The notes below the pieces were generated by a model that worked only from the letters and a program-made list of their open reading frames with translations, did no database searches and was not told the DNA's origin. Source: Arthrobacter sp. FW305-BF8 (GTDB lineage Bacteria > Actinomycetota > Actinomycetes > Actinomycetales > Micrococcaceae). Taken from it: a stretch of DNA of 64,000 bases. The translations under genes and the position numbers were made by a program. How positions within the stretch are numbered: position 1 is the first letter of the stretch; every line of letters starts with the position of its first letter. The DNA is taken from contig NZ_CP084561.1 in the NCBI RefSeq assembly GCF_021789315.1, positions 2,728,001 to 2,792,000 on the forward strand. Direction: 5' to 3'. Below are positions 7,870 to 16,576 of this stretch, in pieces.

Positions 7870-8623
7870 CGTCGCTGGCAACCACGACGCCGGCGGGTCC
7901 CGCCGTCGATGACCGCAGGACGTGCGGTCCCAGCAGCGCCGTTACCGCCCCGGCGCTGCACAGCCTGGTGACCTCACGGGGGCTGATGCCCCCTTCGGGA
8001 CCAACGATGAGGAGGACCTCGCCCGGGTCCGACGCCTCCCGGCGCTCCTCCGACCACTTGCCCAGGACCCGCCGCAGCGGCGTCACCGCGTCCTCGTGCA
8101 GAATCACGGCAAGGCCGGCTTCCGCCACTTCCCTGGCCAGCGCCTGGGTGTCGACGGCGGGCCTTACCTCGGGGATCCAGGCGCGGCGTGCCTGCTTGGC
8201 GGCGGCCGTGACGGCCGACTGCCACTTGCCGTGCGCCTTGGCCGCCCGCTCACCCTTCCAGCGGACGATGGAGCGTTCCGACTGCCACGGAATCACCGCG
8301 TCGATGCCCAGTTCGGTGGCGGTTTCGATCGCCAACTCGTCCCGGTCGCCCTTGGCGAGGGCCTGCACCAGAACGAGGCGGATGCCCGGCCGCGGTTCCA
8401 CATTGACGGAGGTGCATTCGACCGTCAGCTCGGCGGGGGCGGCTTCCGTCACGGTTCCGGTGATGCGTTTGCCGGCGCCGTCGGCAATGTCAACCTGCTC
8501 CCCCACCGCCAGGCGCTTCACGGTGACTGCGTGCCGGGCCTCGGCACCGTCCAGGACGAACACCGAACCGGGAACAGTGCTGTCCAGCGCGCCGGCCGGG
8601 GTGAAGAATACGGGGTTGCTCAC
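7853..8623 (-). CDS. rsmE: 16S rRNA (uracil1498-N3)-methyltransferase RsmE
   Basis: 256 aa. SPOUT-class methyltransferase that modifies U1498 of 16S rRNA using S-adenosylmethionine. An N-terminal PUA-like domain (about 1-80) precedes the SPOUT fold with the knot motifs LLIVGPEGGISPREV (about 205-220) and GPHVLRSSTAG (about 231-241). GTG start; it begins two bases after the dnaJ stop, so it is the third gene of the hrcA-dnaJ-rsmE unit, a standard arrangement. The gene end is duplicated several times just downstream. Confidence 0.95.
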   Translation of the reverse strand: MSNPVFFTPAGALDSTVPGSVFVLDGAEARHAVTVKRLAVGEQVDIADGAGKRITGTVTEAAPAELTVECTSVNVEPRPGIRLVLVQALAKGDRDELAIETATELGIDAVIPWQSERSIVRWKGERAAKAHGKWQSAVTAAAKQARRAWIPEVRPAVDTQALAREVAEAGLAVILHEDAVTPLRRVLGKWSEERREASDPGEVLLIVGPEGGISPREVTRLCSAGAVTALLGPHVLRSSTAGPAGVVVASDVLGRW

Positions 8624-8625
8624 CG

Positions 8626-9753
8626 CTACAGGTTACCGAGGCGGTCCCGCAGCTTGGCGAAGACGCCGCCGCCGGCTGCGAGCTTGCCCTCGGAGAACTG
8701 CTCGCCGCGGAGCTTGGCCAGCTGCCGCAGCAGGTCCTCCTGGGCGGGGTCGAGCTTGGACGGCGTTTCCACCTGCAGGTGAACCCTGAGGTCACCGCGG
8801 CCGTAGCCGCGCAGGTGGGTGACGCCGAGGCCGCGGAGGGTGATGATCTCGCCGGACTGTGTGCCCGCCTTGACGTCGATCTCCTGCTTGCCGTCGAAGG
8901 TTTCCAGGCTCAGTTCCGTGCCGAGGGCGGCGGCGGTCATGGGAATGTTGAGCGTCGCGTGGAGATCGTCGCCCTCACGGACATACGTGGGGTCGTTGTT
9001 GACGCGGATTTCCACGTAGAGGTCGCCGGACGGCCCGCCCGCCGGGCCGGCCTCGCCCTGGCCGGAGAGCTGGATCCGCGTTCCGGTGGCCACACCGGCC
9101 GGGACCTTGATGGTCAGGGAGCGGCGGCTGCGGATGCGGCCCTGGCCGCTGCACTCGTTGCAGGGGTCCTTGATGACCGTGCCGAAGCCCTCGCACGAGC
9201 CGCAGGGGGCGGCGGTCATGACCTGGCCGAGGATGGAACGGACCGCCCGCTGCACCTGGCCGCTGCCGCCGCAGATGTCGCAGCGTTCCGGGTGGCTGCC
9301 CTCGCGGCAGCAGGACCCTTCGCAGGTGGGACAGGTGACGGCCGTGTCCACTTCCAGCTTCTTGTTGACGCCGAAGACGGCATCACGCAAGTCGATCCGC
9401 ACGCTGATGAGCGCGTCCTGTCCGCGGCGGACGCGGGACGCGGGGCCGGAGGTGCCACCGGCGCCGAAGAAGGTGTCGAAGATGTCCTGGAACGCGAATC
9501 CCTGGCCGGCATAACCGCCGCCGCCAAAGCCATTGTCCGTGCCGTTCTCGTTGCCGGTGGTGTCGTAGACCCTGCGCTTCTGCGGATCGGACAGCACCTC
9601 ATAGGCGTGGGTGACGGCCTTGAACCGTTCGGCGGCGTCTTCCCCGGGGTTGACGTCCGGGTGAAGCGAACGGGCCAGCTTGCGGTAGGCCTTTTTGATC
9701 TCCTCGCCGGTGGCTTCCGCGGAGACTCCAAGAACGTCGTAGTGGCTGCTCAA
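8626..9753 (-). CDS. dnaJ: Molecular chaperone DnaJ (DnaJ2 type)
   Basis: 375 aa. Co-chaperone that stimulates DnaK ATPase and delivers unfolded substrates. J domain at about 1-65 with the HPD motif, a Gly-rich region (about 75-105), the zinc domain (about 145-210) and the C-terminal substrate domains. The first zinc repeat is CPTCEGSC rather than CxxCxGxG, with Cys for the last Gly; the following three are CDICGGSG, CGSCEGFG and CNECSGQG. The likely start is the TTG at 9753 with GAGGAAG about 12 bases upstream; longer open frame upstream has no J-domain similarity. It lies 58 bases after hrcA and is probably repressed by it. Confidence 0.94.
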   Translation of the reverse strand: MSSHYDVLGVSAEATGEEIKKAYRKLARSLHPDVNPGEDAAERFKAVTHAYEVLSDPQKRRVYDTTGNENGTDNGFGGGGYAGQGFAFQDIFDTFFGAGGTSGPASRVRRGQDALISVRIDLRDAVFGVNKKLEVDTAVTCPTCEGSCCREGSHPERCDICGGSGQVQRAVRSILGQVMTAAPCGSCEGFGTVIKDPCNECSGQGRIRSRRSLTIKVPAGVATGTRIQLSGQGEAGPAGGPSGDLYVEIRVNNDPTYVREGDDLHATLNIPMTAAALGTELSLETFDGKQEIDVKAGTQSGEIITLRGLGVTHLRGYGRGDLRVHLQVETPSKLDPAQEDLLRQLAKLRGEQFSEGKLAAGGGVFAKLRDRLGNL

Positions 9754-9811
9754 AGTTCGTATCTCTTCCTCGTTGTACTGCCTGTTGTCAGGGGATGTCC
9801 GGGGCGTGCGG

Positions 9812-10825
9812 TCACGGGCCCAGAATCCTCGAAAGATAGCGGGCCACCGCGCGCACGGCGGCCATGGTGGTGGGATAGTCCATCCGGGTAGGGCCCAGTA
9901 TGCCCACCTTGGCGGTGGCGTCGGGGCCGTAGCCCGTGGCCACCACTGAGGCCTCGGCCAGCCCGTCGTAGGGGTTTTCGCGGCCAATGCTGACGGCCAC
10001 GCCGCGCGGGTCCTGTGCCATGTCGCTCAGGAGCCGCAGCATAACCACCTGCTCCTCGAGGGCCTCAAGGACAGGTCCTATGCTGAGCGGGAAGTCCACG
10101 TTGGACCGCGCCAGGTTGGCCGTTCCGGCCAGGACCATCCGGTCCTCCCGGCTGTTGTGGGCCAGGCCCTCCAGCCCCTTGCCGAGGGCCATGGCAACGG
10201 AACGTTCGGCCGGCGTGCAGCCGGCCACGACGGCGGCCAGATGCTGGGGCAGGATGGCCACCGGCGTTCCGGCCACACCGGTCATGAACCGGGTGCGCAG
10301 GGCGGCAAGAGTGTCGTCTGACAGGTCCTGTCCGGCGTCGACGACGCGCTGGTCAACCTTGCCGGAGTCTGCGATCAGCACGATCAGCACCTTCCGCGGG
10401 GCCAGCAGCACAAATTCGATGTGCCGGACCACGGCCCGGCTCAGGTGCGGGTACTGCACGACGGCGACCTGGTTGGTCAGCTGGGACAGGAGCCGGGCCG
10501 TCCGGTCCAGGACGTCGTCGAGGTCCTCGGACCCCTCGAGCAGGGTCTGGATGGCGCGCTTCTCCGCCGGGGAGAGCGGCTTGACCGCCGAGATCTGGTC
10601 GACGAACAGGCGGTAACCCTTGTCCGTGGGAATCCTGCCTGCGCTGGTGTGCGGGGCCGTGATGAGGCCCTCATCCTCCAGTGCCGCCATGTCGTTGCGG
10701 ATGGTGGCGCTGGAAACGCCCAGATGGTGCCGTTCCACCAGGGCCTTGGAGCCGACAGGTTCGCGGGAATGGACATAGTCCTCCACGATGGCGCGCAGCA
10801 CCTCAAGCTTCCGTGGTTCGCTCAC
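9812..10825 (-). CDS. hrcA: Heat-inducible transcription repressor HrcA
   Basis: 337 aa. Repressor of class I heat-shock genes that binds CIRCE operators and needs GroEL to fold. The N-terminal winged helix (about 1-75) contains SKALVERHHLGVSSATIRNDM, followed by the GRIPTDKGYRLFVD segment and a GAF-like regulatory domain. ATG start with GGAGG about nine bases upstream. It heads the hrcA-dnaJ-rsmE operon and has a CIRCE element in its own promoter region, so it is autoregulated. Confidence 0.96.
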   Translation of the reverse strand: MSEPRKLEVLRAIVEDYVHSREPVGSKALVERHHLGVSSATIRNDMAALEDEGLITAPHTSAGRIPTDKGYRLFVDQISAVKPLSPAEKRAIQTLLEGSEDLDDVLDRTARLLSQLTNQVAVVQYPHLSRAVVRHIEFVLLAPRKVLIVLIADSGKVDQRVVDAGQDLSDDTLAALRTRFMTGVAGTPVAILPQHLAAVVAGCTPAERSVAMALGKGLEGLAHNSREDRMVLAGTANLARSNVDFPLSIGPVLEALEEQVVMLRLLSDMAQDPRGVAVSIGRENPYDGLAEASVVATGYGPDATAKVGILGPTRMDYPTTMAAVRAVARYLSRILGP

Positions 10826-10885
10826 AGTCCACCTCCTTTTGGCCGTTACCGCGCCGGGCGTTGTTCCTGCCCGTCAACGCTGTGG

Positions 10886-10912
10886 TTAGCACTCGACATG
10901 CCTAAGTGCTAA
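10886..10912. promoter_or_regulatory. CIRCE operator upstream of hrcA
   Basis: TTAGCACTC, nine bases, AAGTGCTAA: matches the CIRCE consensus (TTAGCACTC-N9-GAGTGCTAA) at 17 of 18 positions. It starts about 60 bases before the hrcA ATG. AT-rich ATATTAGACT just upstream on the minus strand may hold the -10 box, so HrcA binding would overlap the transcript start. Confidence 0.95.
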
Positions 10913-11037
10913 CAAGTCTAATATGAGTCGCCGCGTTGTTAGCATTGGTACCGCTCCGGGCGAAATTCCGGACGCCTGTCCCCCGGCGGCACGCCCGCGG
11001 CCGGAGCGGCTCCTTCCGAATACAAAGCGGTGAACGA

Positions 11038-11892
11038 ATGCAGTACCAGACCTGGGGCCCGCAGGAGATCGCAGCGCCTGCCAAGAACAGCCTGCCCGAG
11101 GTGCCGGTGGAGCGCGGCATGGTGCTGGAGGACGTCCAGTCCGGCTGGGTGGGCGCAGTGACCCGGGTGGAGAAATCCGGCGGCATGCACGTGGTGGCGC
11201 TCGAAGACCGCCGCGGAAAATCCCGGTCCTTCAAGCTTGGCTTCGGATTCCTCCTGGACGGCCAGCCGATCCGCCTGATGCCTCCGGCGCCCAAGGCGAA
11301 GCCCGCGGGATCGGGCACGGCCGGACGGACGGCGTCGGGTTCGGTGCGGGTGGAAGGGCAGCGCGCCCAGGTGGCCAAGGCCAGCCGGATCTGGGTTGAA
11401 GGCAAGCACGATGCCGAACTCGTGGAAAAAGTCTGGGGCGACGACCTCCGGGTGGAGGGCATCGTCGTTGAACCCCTGCACGGCATCGATGACCTGACGG
11501 CGGCCGTTGCGTCCTTCCGCCCCGGCCCCGGCCGCAGGCTGGGCGTTCTGGTGGACCATCTGGTCCCAAATTCCAAGGAGTCCAGGATTGCCGACGCCGT
11601 GATGGCGTCCCCCGGCGCCGCCGGAAACGTACTGATCGTCGGCCACCCGTACGTCGACGTCTGGCAGGCGATCCGCCCGTCGGTGCTGGGCATTCCGCAG
11701 TGGCCCGTTGTACCGCGCGGCACGGACTGGAAGACCGGTATCCTCACCGCCTTCGGCTGGCCGCACGAGACCAAGGAGGACATCGGCCTCGGCTGGCAGA
11801 AACTTCTCGGCGCCGTGCGCACCTACGCCGACCTTGAGCCCGCCCTGCTGGGCCGGGTGGAAGAGGTCATCGATTTTCTAACAGTGCCCTAA
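11038..11892 (+). CDS. DUF3097 family protein
   Basis: 284 aa from the ATG at 11038 (MQYQTWGPQE). The frame is open further upstream into the hrcA promoter, but that part looks non-coding. This actinobacterial family has no established function. A central block WVEGKHDAELVEKVWG, then VEPLHGIDDL and VLVDHLV, resembles the Glu and Asp motifs of Toprim folds. This is my inference, not a settled assignment. An N-terminal small beta-rich region (about 20-75) contains GRGKSRSF-like basic residues. Transcribed divergently from hrcA with no obvious partner gene. Confidence 0.85.
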   Translation: MQYQTWGPQEIAAPAKNSLPEVPVERGMVLEDVQSGWVGAVTRVEKSGGMHVVALEDRRGKSRSFKLGFGFLLDGQPIRLMPPAPKAKPAGSGTAGRTASGSVRVEGQRAQVAKASRIWVEGKHDAELVEKVWGDDLRVEGIVVEPLHGIDDLTAAVASFRPGPGRRLGVLVDHLVPNSKESRIADAVMASPGAAGNVLIVGHPYVDVWQAIRPSVLGIPQWPVVPRGTDWKTGILTAFGWPHETKEDIGLGWQKLLGAVRTYADLEPALLGRVEEVIDFLTVP

Positions 11893-12030
11893 TTCCTATC
11901 GCTACGCTCCCCGGATTCAGCGTTGAGCCCACGATTGCCCCTACGGCCCGGTATCCTTGGTACGGCGGCACCGCACTGCGGCCCCGGCGCCAAGGCACTA
12001 TCGCACCAACGCAAGCTTAAGGAAGACACC

Positions 12031-12450
12031 GTGGCACAAGACGCTCGCGACCGCAGGGACACACAGTCCGGCCAGGACCTGCCCCAGTACCATGGCGTTC
12101 CGGCCAATGCGCTTCCGCTGACCGCCGGCGAGGACCGGCAGTGGGCCACCCTGGCGCACTTCGGCGGCATTCTCGGCTGTGTTCCGGCCCTGCTGATTTA
12201 CCTCATCTTCCGCGACCGCGGCCCGTTCACCGCGCAGGAGTCCAAGGAAGCCCTCAACTTCACGCTGCCGGCGACGATTGCGGCCTTCGTGGCCAACCTC
12301 CTGGTGCTGCTTCCGGTCGTCGGCAATCTGTTCGCCGTCCTGGCCACACTCATCTGGATTGCGCTGACCTGCTTCGCGGTGTCCGCCGGTGTCCACGTCA
12401 ACAAGGGCCAGCCGCACCGGTACCCGTACAACCTCCGCTGGATCAAGTAA
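12031..12450 (+). CDS. DUF4870 domain membrane protein
   Basis: 139 aa. Small membrane protein of unknown function, with a polar N-terminus (about 1-35) followed by the DUF4870 region: LAHFGGILGCVPALLIYLIF, a short loop with GPFTAQESKEALNF, then two hydrophobic segments (about 75-125), ending in VHVNKGQPHRYPY typical of the family. GTG start with AAGGAAG six bases before it. It stands alone and converges on hemW, from which a long palindrome separates it. Confidence 0.9.
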   Translation: MAQDARDRRDTQSGQDLPQYHGVPANALPLTAGEDRQWATLAHFGGILGCVPALLIYLIFRDRGPFTAQESKEALNFTLPATIAAFVANLLVLLPVVGNLFAVLATLIWIALTCFAVSAGVHVNKGQPHRYPYNLRWIK

Positions 12451-12471
12451 CCGCGCTGGAATAACCAGACA

Positions 12472-12536
12472 GCAACGCGGGGTCACTTCCAGCCCAATTC
12501 CCCAGGGATATTGGGCTGGAACTGACCCCGCGTTGC
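12472..12536. repeat. Long near-perfect palindrome between convergent genes
   Basis: Two 27-base arms with one mismatch (left GCAACGCGGGGTCACTTCCA, continuing AGCCCAAT minus overlap; right arm its complement) flank an 11-base loop at 12499-12509. No T run follows on either strand. It fills most of the gap between DUF4870 and hemW. It may work as a bidirectional RNA structure, or be a copy of a repetitive extragenic palindrome family; copy number cannot be judged from one window. Confidence 0.85.
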
Positions 12537-12546
12537 GGTTTCAGGA

Positions 12547-13776
12547 CTAGTCCGGCAGGATCCTGCGGACCACGGCATCCGCCAGCAGGCGGCCCTTCAG
12601 CGTGAGGACCAGGCGGCCCCTGAAGGCGGCCTCGGGCACCACCAGGCCGTCGGCGATCAGCCCGGCCACGGCCTTCCTGCCCGCCGGCGACAGGGCAGCG
12701 GTCTCGAGCCCCGAGGAAAGCCGGGCTTCCAGCATGACCTTTTCGACGCCCCGGGTTTCCGGGTCGAGCGTTTCACGTCCTGCCGCCGGCGAGACGCCTG
12801 AGCCGAGCCGTCCGGCATAGGCGGTGGGATGCTTGACGTTCCACCAGCGCACCCCGCCCACGTGCGAATGCGCGCCCGGGCCAATGCCCCACCAGTCGTC
12901 CCCGCGCCAGTAGGCGAGGTTGTGGCGGCACGCCTGCTCCGGCGTCGCGGACCAGTTGCTGACCTCGTACCAGTTCAGGCCGGCGTCGGTGATCATCCGG
13001 TCGGCGAGTTCGTACTTGTCGGCGTGGTCGTCGTCGTCGATTTCCGGAACTTCGCCACGGCGGATCTGGGCGGCGAGCTTGGTGCCGTCCTCAATGATCA
13101 GCGCGTAGGCGCTGATGTGGTCCGGCTGGTACGACAGGGCGGTCTCGAGCGAAAAGCGCCAGTCCTCGAGGGACTCCCCCGGTGTTCCGTAGATCAAGTC
13201 CAGGCTGACGGCCAGCCCGGCGTCGCGCGCCCACTGCACCACGAGCGGAACACGGCTCGGAGTGTGCGTGCGGTCCAGCACCTTCAGCACGTGGGGCACA
13301 GCGGACTGCATGCCGAAGGAGACCCGGGTGAAGCCCGCGTCGGCAAGCAGTTGGAGGGATTCCGGCGTGACGGAGTCCGGGTTGGCCTCCGTGGTCACCT
13401 CGGCGCCGGGTTCGATCCCCCAGGTGTCGATGGCGGCACGGAGGATTCTGGCCAGGTCCTCTGCGGGCAGGAGCGTCGGCGTGCCGCCGCCGAAAAACAC
13501 GGTGCTCAGCTTGCGGGCGGGCAGCCCCGACTGCTCAAGGACCCGCGCGGCAAAGTCCACTTCCGAGATGGCGGTGGAGGCGTACGCGTCCTGGGACGCG
13601 CCGCCGCCGAGCTCGGTTGCGGTATAGGTGTTGAAGTCGCAGTAACCGCACCGCACCGCGCAGAACGGGATGTGCACGTAGAGTCCGAAGGCCCGGGCGG
13701 CCGCACCGTCCGCCGCCTGTTGCGGCAGCAGGCCGTCCGACGGCGCGGGGTCGCCGAGGGGAAGAACGCTAGGCAT
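12547..13776 (-). CDS. hemW: Radical SAM heme chaperone HemW (coproporphyrinogen III oxidase-like)
   Basis: 409 aa. HemW binds heme and is thought to insert it into respiratory enzymes; older annotation as oxygen-independent coproporphyrinogen oxidase HemN is usually wrong for this length. The radical SAM site CAVRCGYC (about 38-45) follows GLYVHIPF, with FFGGGTPTLL, FGMQS and DLIYGTPGES downstream. The C-terminal HemW region includes HNLAYWRGDDWWGIGPGAHS. CxxxCxxC followed by a Tyr/Cys pattern fits HemW. ATG start, 36 bases after lepA, so probably co-transcribed with it. Confidence 0.92.
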   Translation of the reverse strand: MPSVLPLGDPAPSDGLLPQQAADGAAARAFGLYVHIPFCAVRCGYCDFNTYTATELGGGASQDAYASTAISEVDFAARVLEQSGLPARKLSTVFFGGGTPTLLPAEDLARILRAAIDTWGIEPGAEVTTEANPDSVTPESLQLLADAGFTRVSFGMQSAVPHVLKVLDRTHTPSRVPLVVQWARDAGLAVSLDLIYGTPGESLEDWRFSLETALSYQPDHISAYALIIEDGTKLAAQIRRGEVPEIDDDDHADKYELADRMITDAGLNWYEVSNWSATPEQACRHNLAYWRGDDWWGIGPGAHSHVGGVRWWNVKHPTAYAGRLGSGVSPAAGRETLDPETRGVEKVMLEARLSSGLETAALSPAGRKAVAGLIADGLVVPEAAFRGRLVLTLKGRLLADAVVRRILPD

Positions 13777-13812
13777 GGGTGCGGCCTCCGGAGGTTCCGG
13801 CCACGGTCATCA

Positions 13813-15666
13813 CTACTTCTTGGCCTTGTCCTTGGATTCGTCAGTGGTCAGGGCTGCGATGAAGGCTTCCTGCGGCACTTCCACGCGCCCCACCATCTTC
13901 ATGCGCTTCTTGCCTTCCTTCTGCTTTTCCAGCAGTTTGCGCTTACGGGAGATGTCGCCGCCGTAGCACTTGGCCAGAACGTCCTTGCGGATGGCGCGGA
14001 TGGACTCACGGGCGATGATCCGGGATCCGATGGCTGCCTGGATCGGCACTTCGAACTGCTGGCGCGGTATGAGTTCGCGCAGCTTGCCGGTCATCATCAC
14101 ACCGTAGGCGTAGGCCTTGTCCTTGTGGGTGATGGCGCTGAAGGCGTCCACCTGTTCGCCCTGGAGCAGGATGTCCACCTTGACCAGGTCGGCGACCTGT
14201 TCGCCGTCGGCTTTCCAGTCCAGCGAGGCGTAGCCGCGCGTCTTGGACTTGAGCAGGTCAAAGAAGTCGAAGACGATCTCGGCCAGCGGCATCCAGTACC
14301 GCAGTTCCACCCGGTCCTCGGACAGGTAGTCCATGCCGCGCATGACGCCGCGGCGGCCCTGGCAGAGCTCCATGATGGCGCCGACAAACTCGTTGGGGGC
14401 GAGGATCGTCGCGGCCACCATGGGTTCGCGGACCTCGTTGATCTTCCCGGAGGGGAATTCACTGGGGTTCGTCACAGTGATCACGTTCTTGTCCTCGAGC
14501 GTGACCTCGTAGACCACGTTGGGCGCCGTGGAGATCAGGTCCAGGTTGAATTCGCGTTCGAGGCGCTCACGGACGATCTCCAGGTGCAGCAGTCCGAGGA
14601 AGCCCACGCGGAAGCCGAAGCCGAGGGCCGCGGAGGTTTCCGGTTCGTAGATCAGGGCTGCATCGTTCAGCTTGAGCTTGTCCAGCGCGTCACGGAGCAC
14701 CGGGTAGTCGGTGCCGTCCAGCGGGTAGAGGCCTGAGAATACCATCGGCTTGGGATCCGCGTAGCCGCTCAGTGATTCCGACGCAGGCTTGGCGAGGTTG
14801 GTGACGGTGTCGCCCACCTTGGATTGGCGCACGTCCTTCACGCCGGTGATGAGGTAGCCCACCTCGCCGACGCCGAGACCCTTGGAGGGTGTCGGCTCCG
14901 GGGAGCTGACGCCGATTTCCAGGAGCTCGTGACTGGCCTTGGTGGACATCATCTGGATTCGTTCACGCGGGTGCAGCATGCCGTCCACCACACGGACGTA
15001 GGTGACCACGCCCCGGTAGGTGTCGTAGACGGAGTCGAAGATCATGGCCCGGGCAGGCGCGTCGGGGTTACCGACGGGTGCGGGCAGGTCGCGCACGATC
15101 TTGTCCAGCAGCGCTTCTACGCCGACGCCAGTCTTGCCGGAGACCAGCAGCACGTCTTCGGGATCGCCACCGATCAGGCTGGCCAGCTCGGCGGCGTACT
15201 TCTCCGGCTGGGCGGCGGGCAGGTCGATCTTGTTCAGGACCGGGATGATGGTGAGGTCGTTTTCCATCGCCAGATACAGGTTGGCCAGCGTCTGGGCCTC
15301 GATGCCCTGCGCGGCGTCCACCAGCAGAACGGCACCTTCGCAGGCGGCGAGGGAACGCGACACCTCGTAGGTGAAGTCCACGTGGCCCGGCGTGTCGATC
15401 ATGTTCAGGGCGTAGCTCACCCCGTCGAGTTCCCAGGGCATCCGGACAGCCTGCGACTTGATGGTGATGCCGCGCTCGCGTTCGATGTCCATGCGGTCCA
15501 GGTACTGGGCCTTCATGTCGCGTGCCTGCACCACTCCGGTGGACTGCAGCATGCGGTCGGCCAGGGTGGACTTACCGTGGTCAATGTGCGCGATGATGCA
15601 GAAATTCCGAATAATGGCCGGATCTGTCGCGGCGGGCACCGGGGCGGTGCGGGCCATGGGAGACAC
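13813..15666 (-). CDS. lepA: Translation elongation factor 4 (LepA)
   Basis: 617 aa, normal for LepA. Ribosome-dependent GTPase that acts on stalled or assembling ribosomes. G1 is AHIDHGKST (about 26-34), switch II is DTPGHVDF, and G4 is NKIDLP. The long C-terminal region carries the LepA-specific C-terminal domain (GYASLDWKADGEQVADLVKV) and ends in a Lys-rich tail. GTG at 15666 has AAGGA seven bases before it; an in-frame ATG three codons later is an alternative. hemW follows 36 bases downstream. Confidence 0.96.
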   Translation of the reverse strand: MSPMARTAPVPAATDPAIIRNFCIIAHIDHGKSTLADRMLQSTGVVQARDMKAQYLDRMDIERERGITIKSQAVRMPWELDGVSYALNMIDTPGHVDFTYEVSRSLAACEGAVLLVDAAQGIEAQTLANLYLAMENDLTIIPVLNKIDLPAAQPEKYAAELASLIGGDPEDVLLVSGKTGVGVEALLDKIVRDLPAPVGNPDAPARAMIFDSVYDTYRGVVTYVRVVDGMLHPRERIQMMSTKASHELLEIGVSSPEPTPSKGLGVGEVGYLITGVKDVRQSKVGDTVTNLAKPASESLSGYADPKPMVFSGLYPLDGTDYPVLRDALDKLKLNDAALIYEPETSAALGFGFRVGFLGLLHLEIVRERLEREFNLDLISTAPNVVYEVTLEDKNVITVTNPSEFPSGKINEVREPMVAATILAPNEFVGAIMELCQGRRGVMRGMDYLSEDRVELRYWMPLAEIVFDFFDLLKSKTRGYASLDWKADGEQVADLVKVDILLQGEQVDAFSAITHKDKAYAYGVMMTGKLRELIPRQQFEVPIQAAIGSRIIARESIRAIRKDVLAKCYGGDISRKRKLLEKQKEGKKRMKMVGRVEVPQEAFIAALTTDESKDKAKK

Positions 15667-15845
15667 GCAGGGTCCTTACTGTTGGCATTTCAGCGGCTTT
15701 GCTCAGGCTGAACTCTGGCCATCCTGCTGCCTGCCGCATATCTGAACCTCTAGTCTCCCACGTCCCGGGCGCGGGCAGTACATTTTGCGCGGCCTTCGCG
15801 CCGGAGATCCGGCCGCTCCGAAGGCCGCGCGGTAGGGTGGCCCGC

Positions 15846-16391
15846 ATGGCTTTGAACTTCTCCTCCATCGGCGGCGCCGTCCGCGCATCGCTCCGCTTCC
15901 TCGGCGTACTGAGGCAACCGGCGGTCCGAACTCCGGTGCCCGCCCGGGCCAGGGCAGGAAAAGCGCCCGGGCTCGCGGCCGGTGTCACAGGTACATACCC
16001 TGGCGACTTCACCGGTACGGCGACGCTGCAGTACTCCCCCTCCCCCGACGGGCGGCCGGACCCCGGCGAGATCGTGTGGACGTGGGTTCCCTTCGAAGAG
16101 GACCATTCGCGGGGCAAGGACCGGCCTGTCCTGCTGGTCGGCAGCCACGGGAGGTATCTGCTGGGTCTGATGCTGACCAGCAAGGACCACGACGGCCACC
16201 CCCGCGGCCGCCGCGACTACGTGGATATCGGCACAGGGAGCTGGGACAGGCAGGGCCGCCCCAGCGAGGCCAAGCTCGACCGCGTCCTGCAGATTCATCC
16301 GGCCGACATCCGCCGCGAAGGGTCGGTGCTGGACCGGAAGACGTTTAGGCTTGTGGCGGACGAGTTGCGTCGGCTGCACGGCTGGAGATAA
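15846..16391 (+). CDS. PemK/MazF-like toxin-fold protein, no antitoxin beside it
   Basis: 181 aa. PemK/MazF-family fold, usually an mRNA endoribonuclease. The conserved start of the fold is PGEIVWTWVPFEED (about 73-86), then RPVLLVGSHGRYLLGLMLTSK (about 95-115), the RRDYVDIGTGSWDRQGRPSEAKLDRVLQI region and the C-terminal ADIRRE. It has an extra basic N-terminal stretch of about 60 residues. Flanks are lepA (divergent) and rpsT, with no small antitoxin frame next to it. Length and lone position suggest a domesticated housekeeping member rather than an active plasmid-type toxin; that is inference. ATG start. Confidence 0.82.
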   Translation: MALNFSSIGGAVRASLRFLGVLRQPAVRTPVPARARAGKAPGLAAGVTGTYPGDFTGTATLQYSPSPDGRPDPGEIVWTWVPFEEDHSRGKDRPVLLVGSHGRYLLGLMLTSKDHDGHPRGRRDYVDIGTGSWDRQGRPSEAKLDRVLQIHPADIRREGSVLDRKTFRLVADELRRLHGWR

Positions 16392-16576
16392 CTGCGGCGC
16401 GCCGTCGGCACCCGGAATGGCCACACGTGGCCCGGGCCTGCTAATATTTATAGCTGTGTGTCCGTGCAGGTCGACGGTCACTGATGGCTGGCCGCCATAG
16501 GTATCCCCACGCCGCTCAGTCAAGGCCAGCTTGAAAGCCCTCTAGACCATTTCCGCATTACAAAGAGAGTTCACAC

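Noticed and set aside
12829..14736. 635-codon open frame on the + strand spanning hemW and lepA
   Set aside because: It spans two certain minus-strand genes and their gap, and has shadow composition.
16392..16576. Defined promoter for rpsT
   Set aside because: An AT-rich patch exists near 16440-16453, but no -35/-10 pair with normal spacing could be chosen with confidence.
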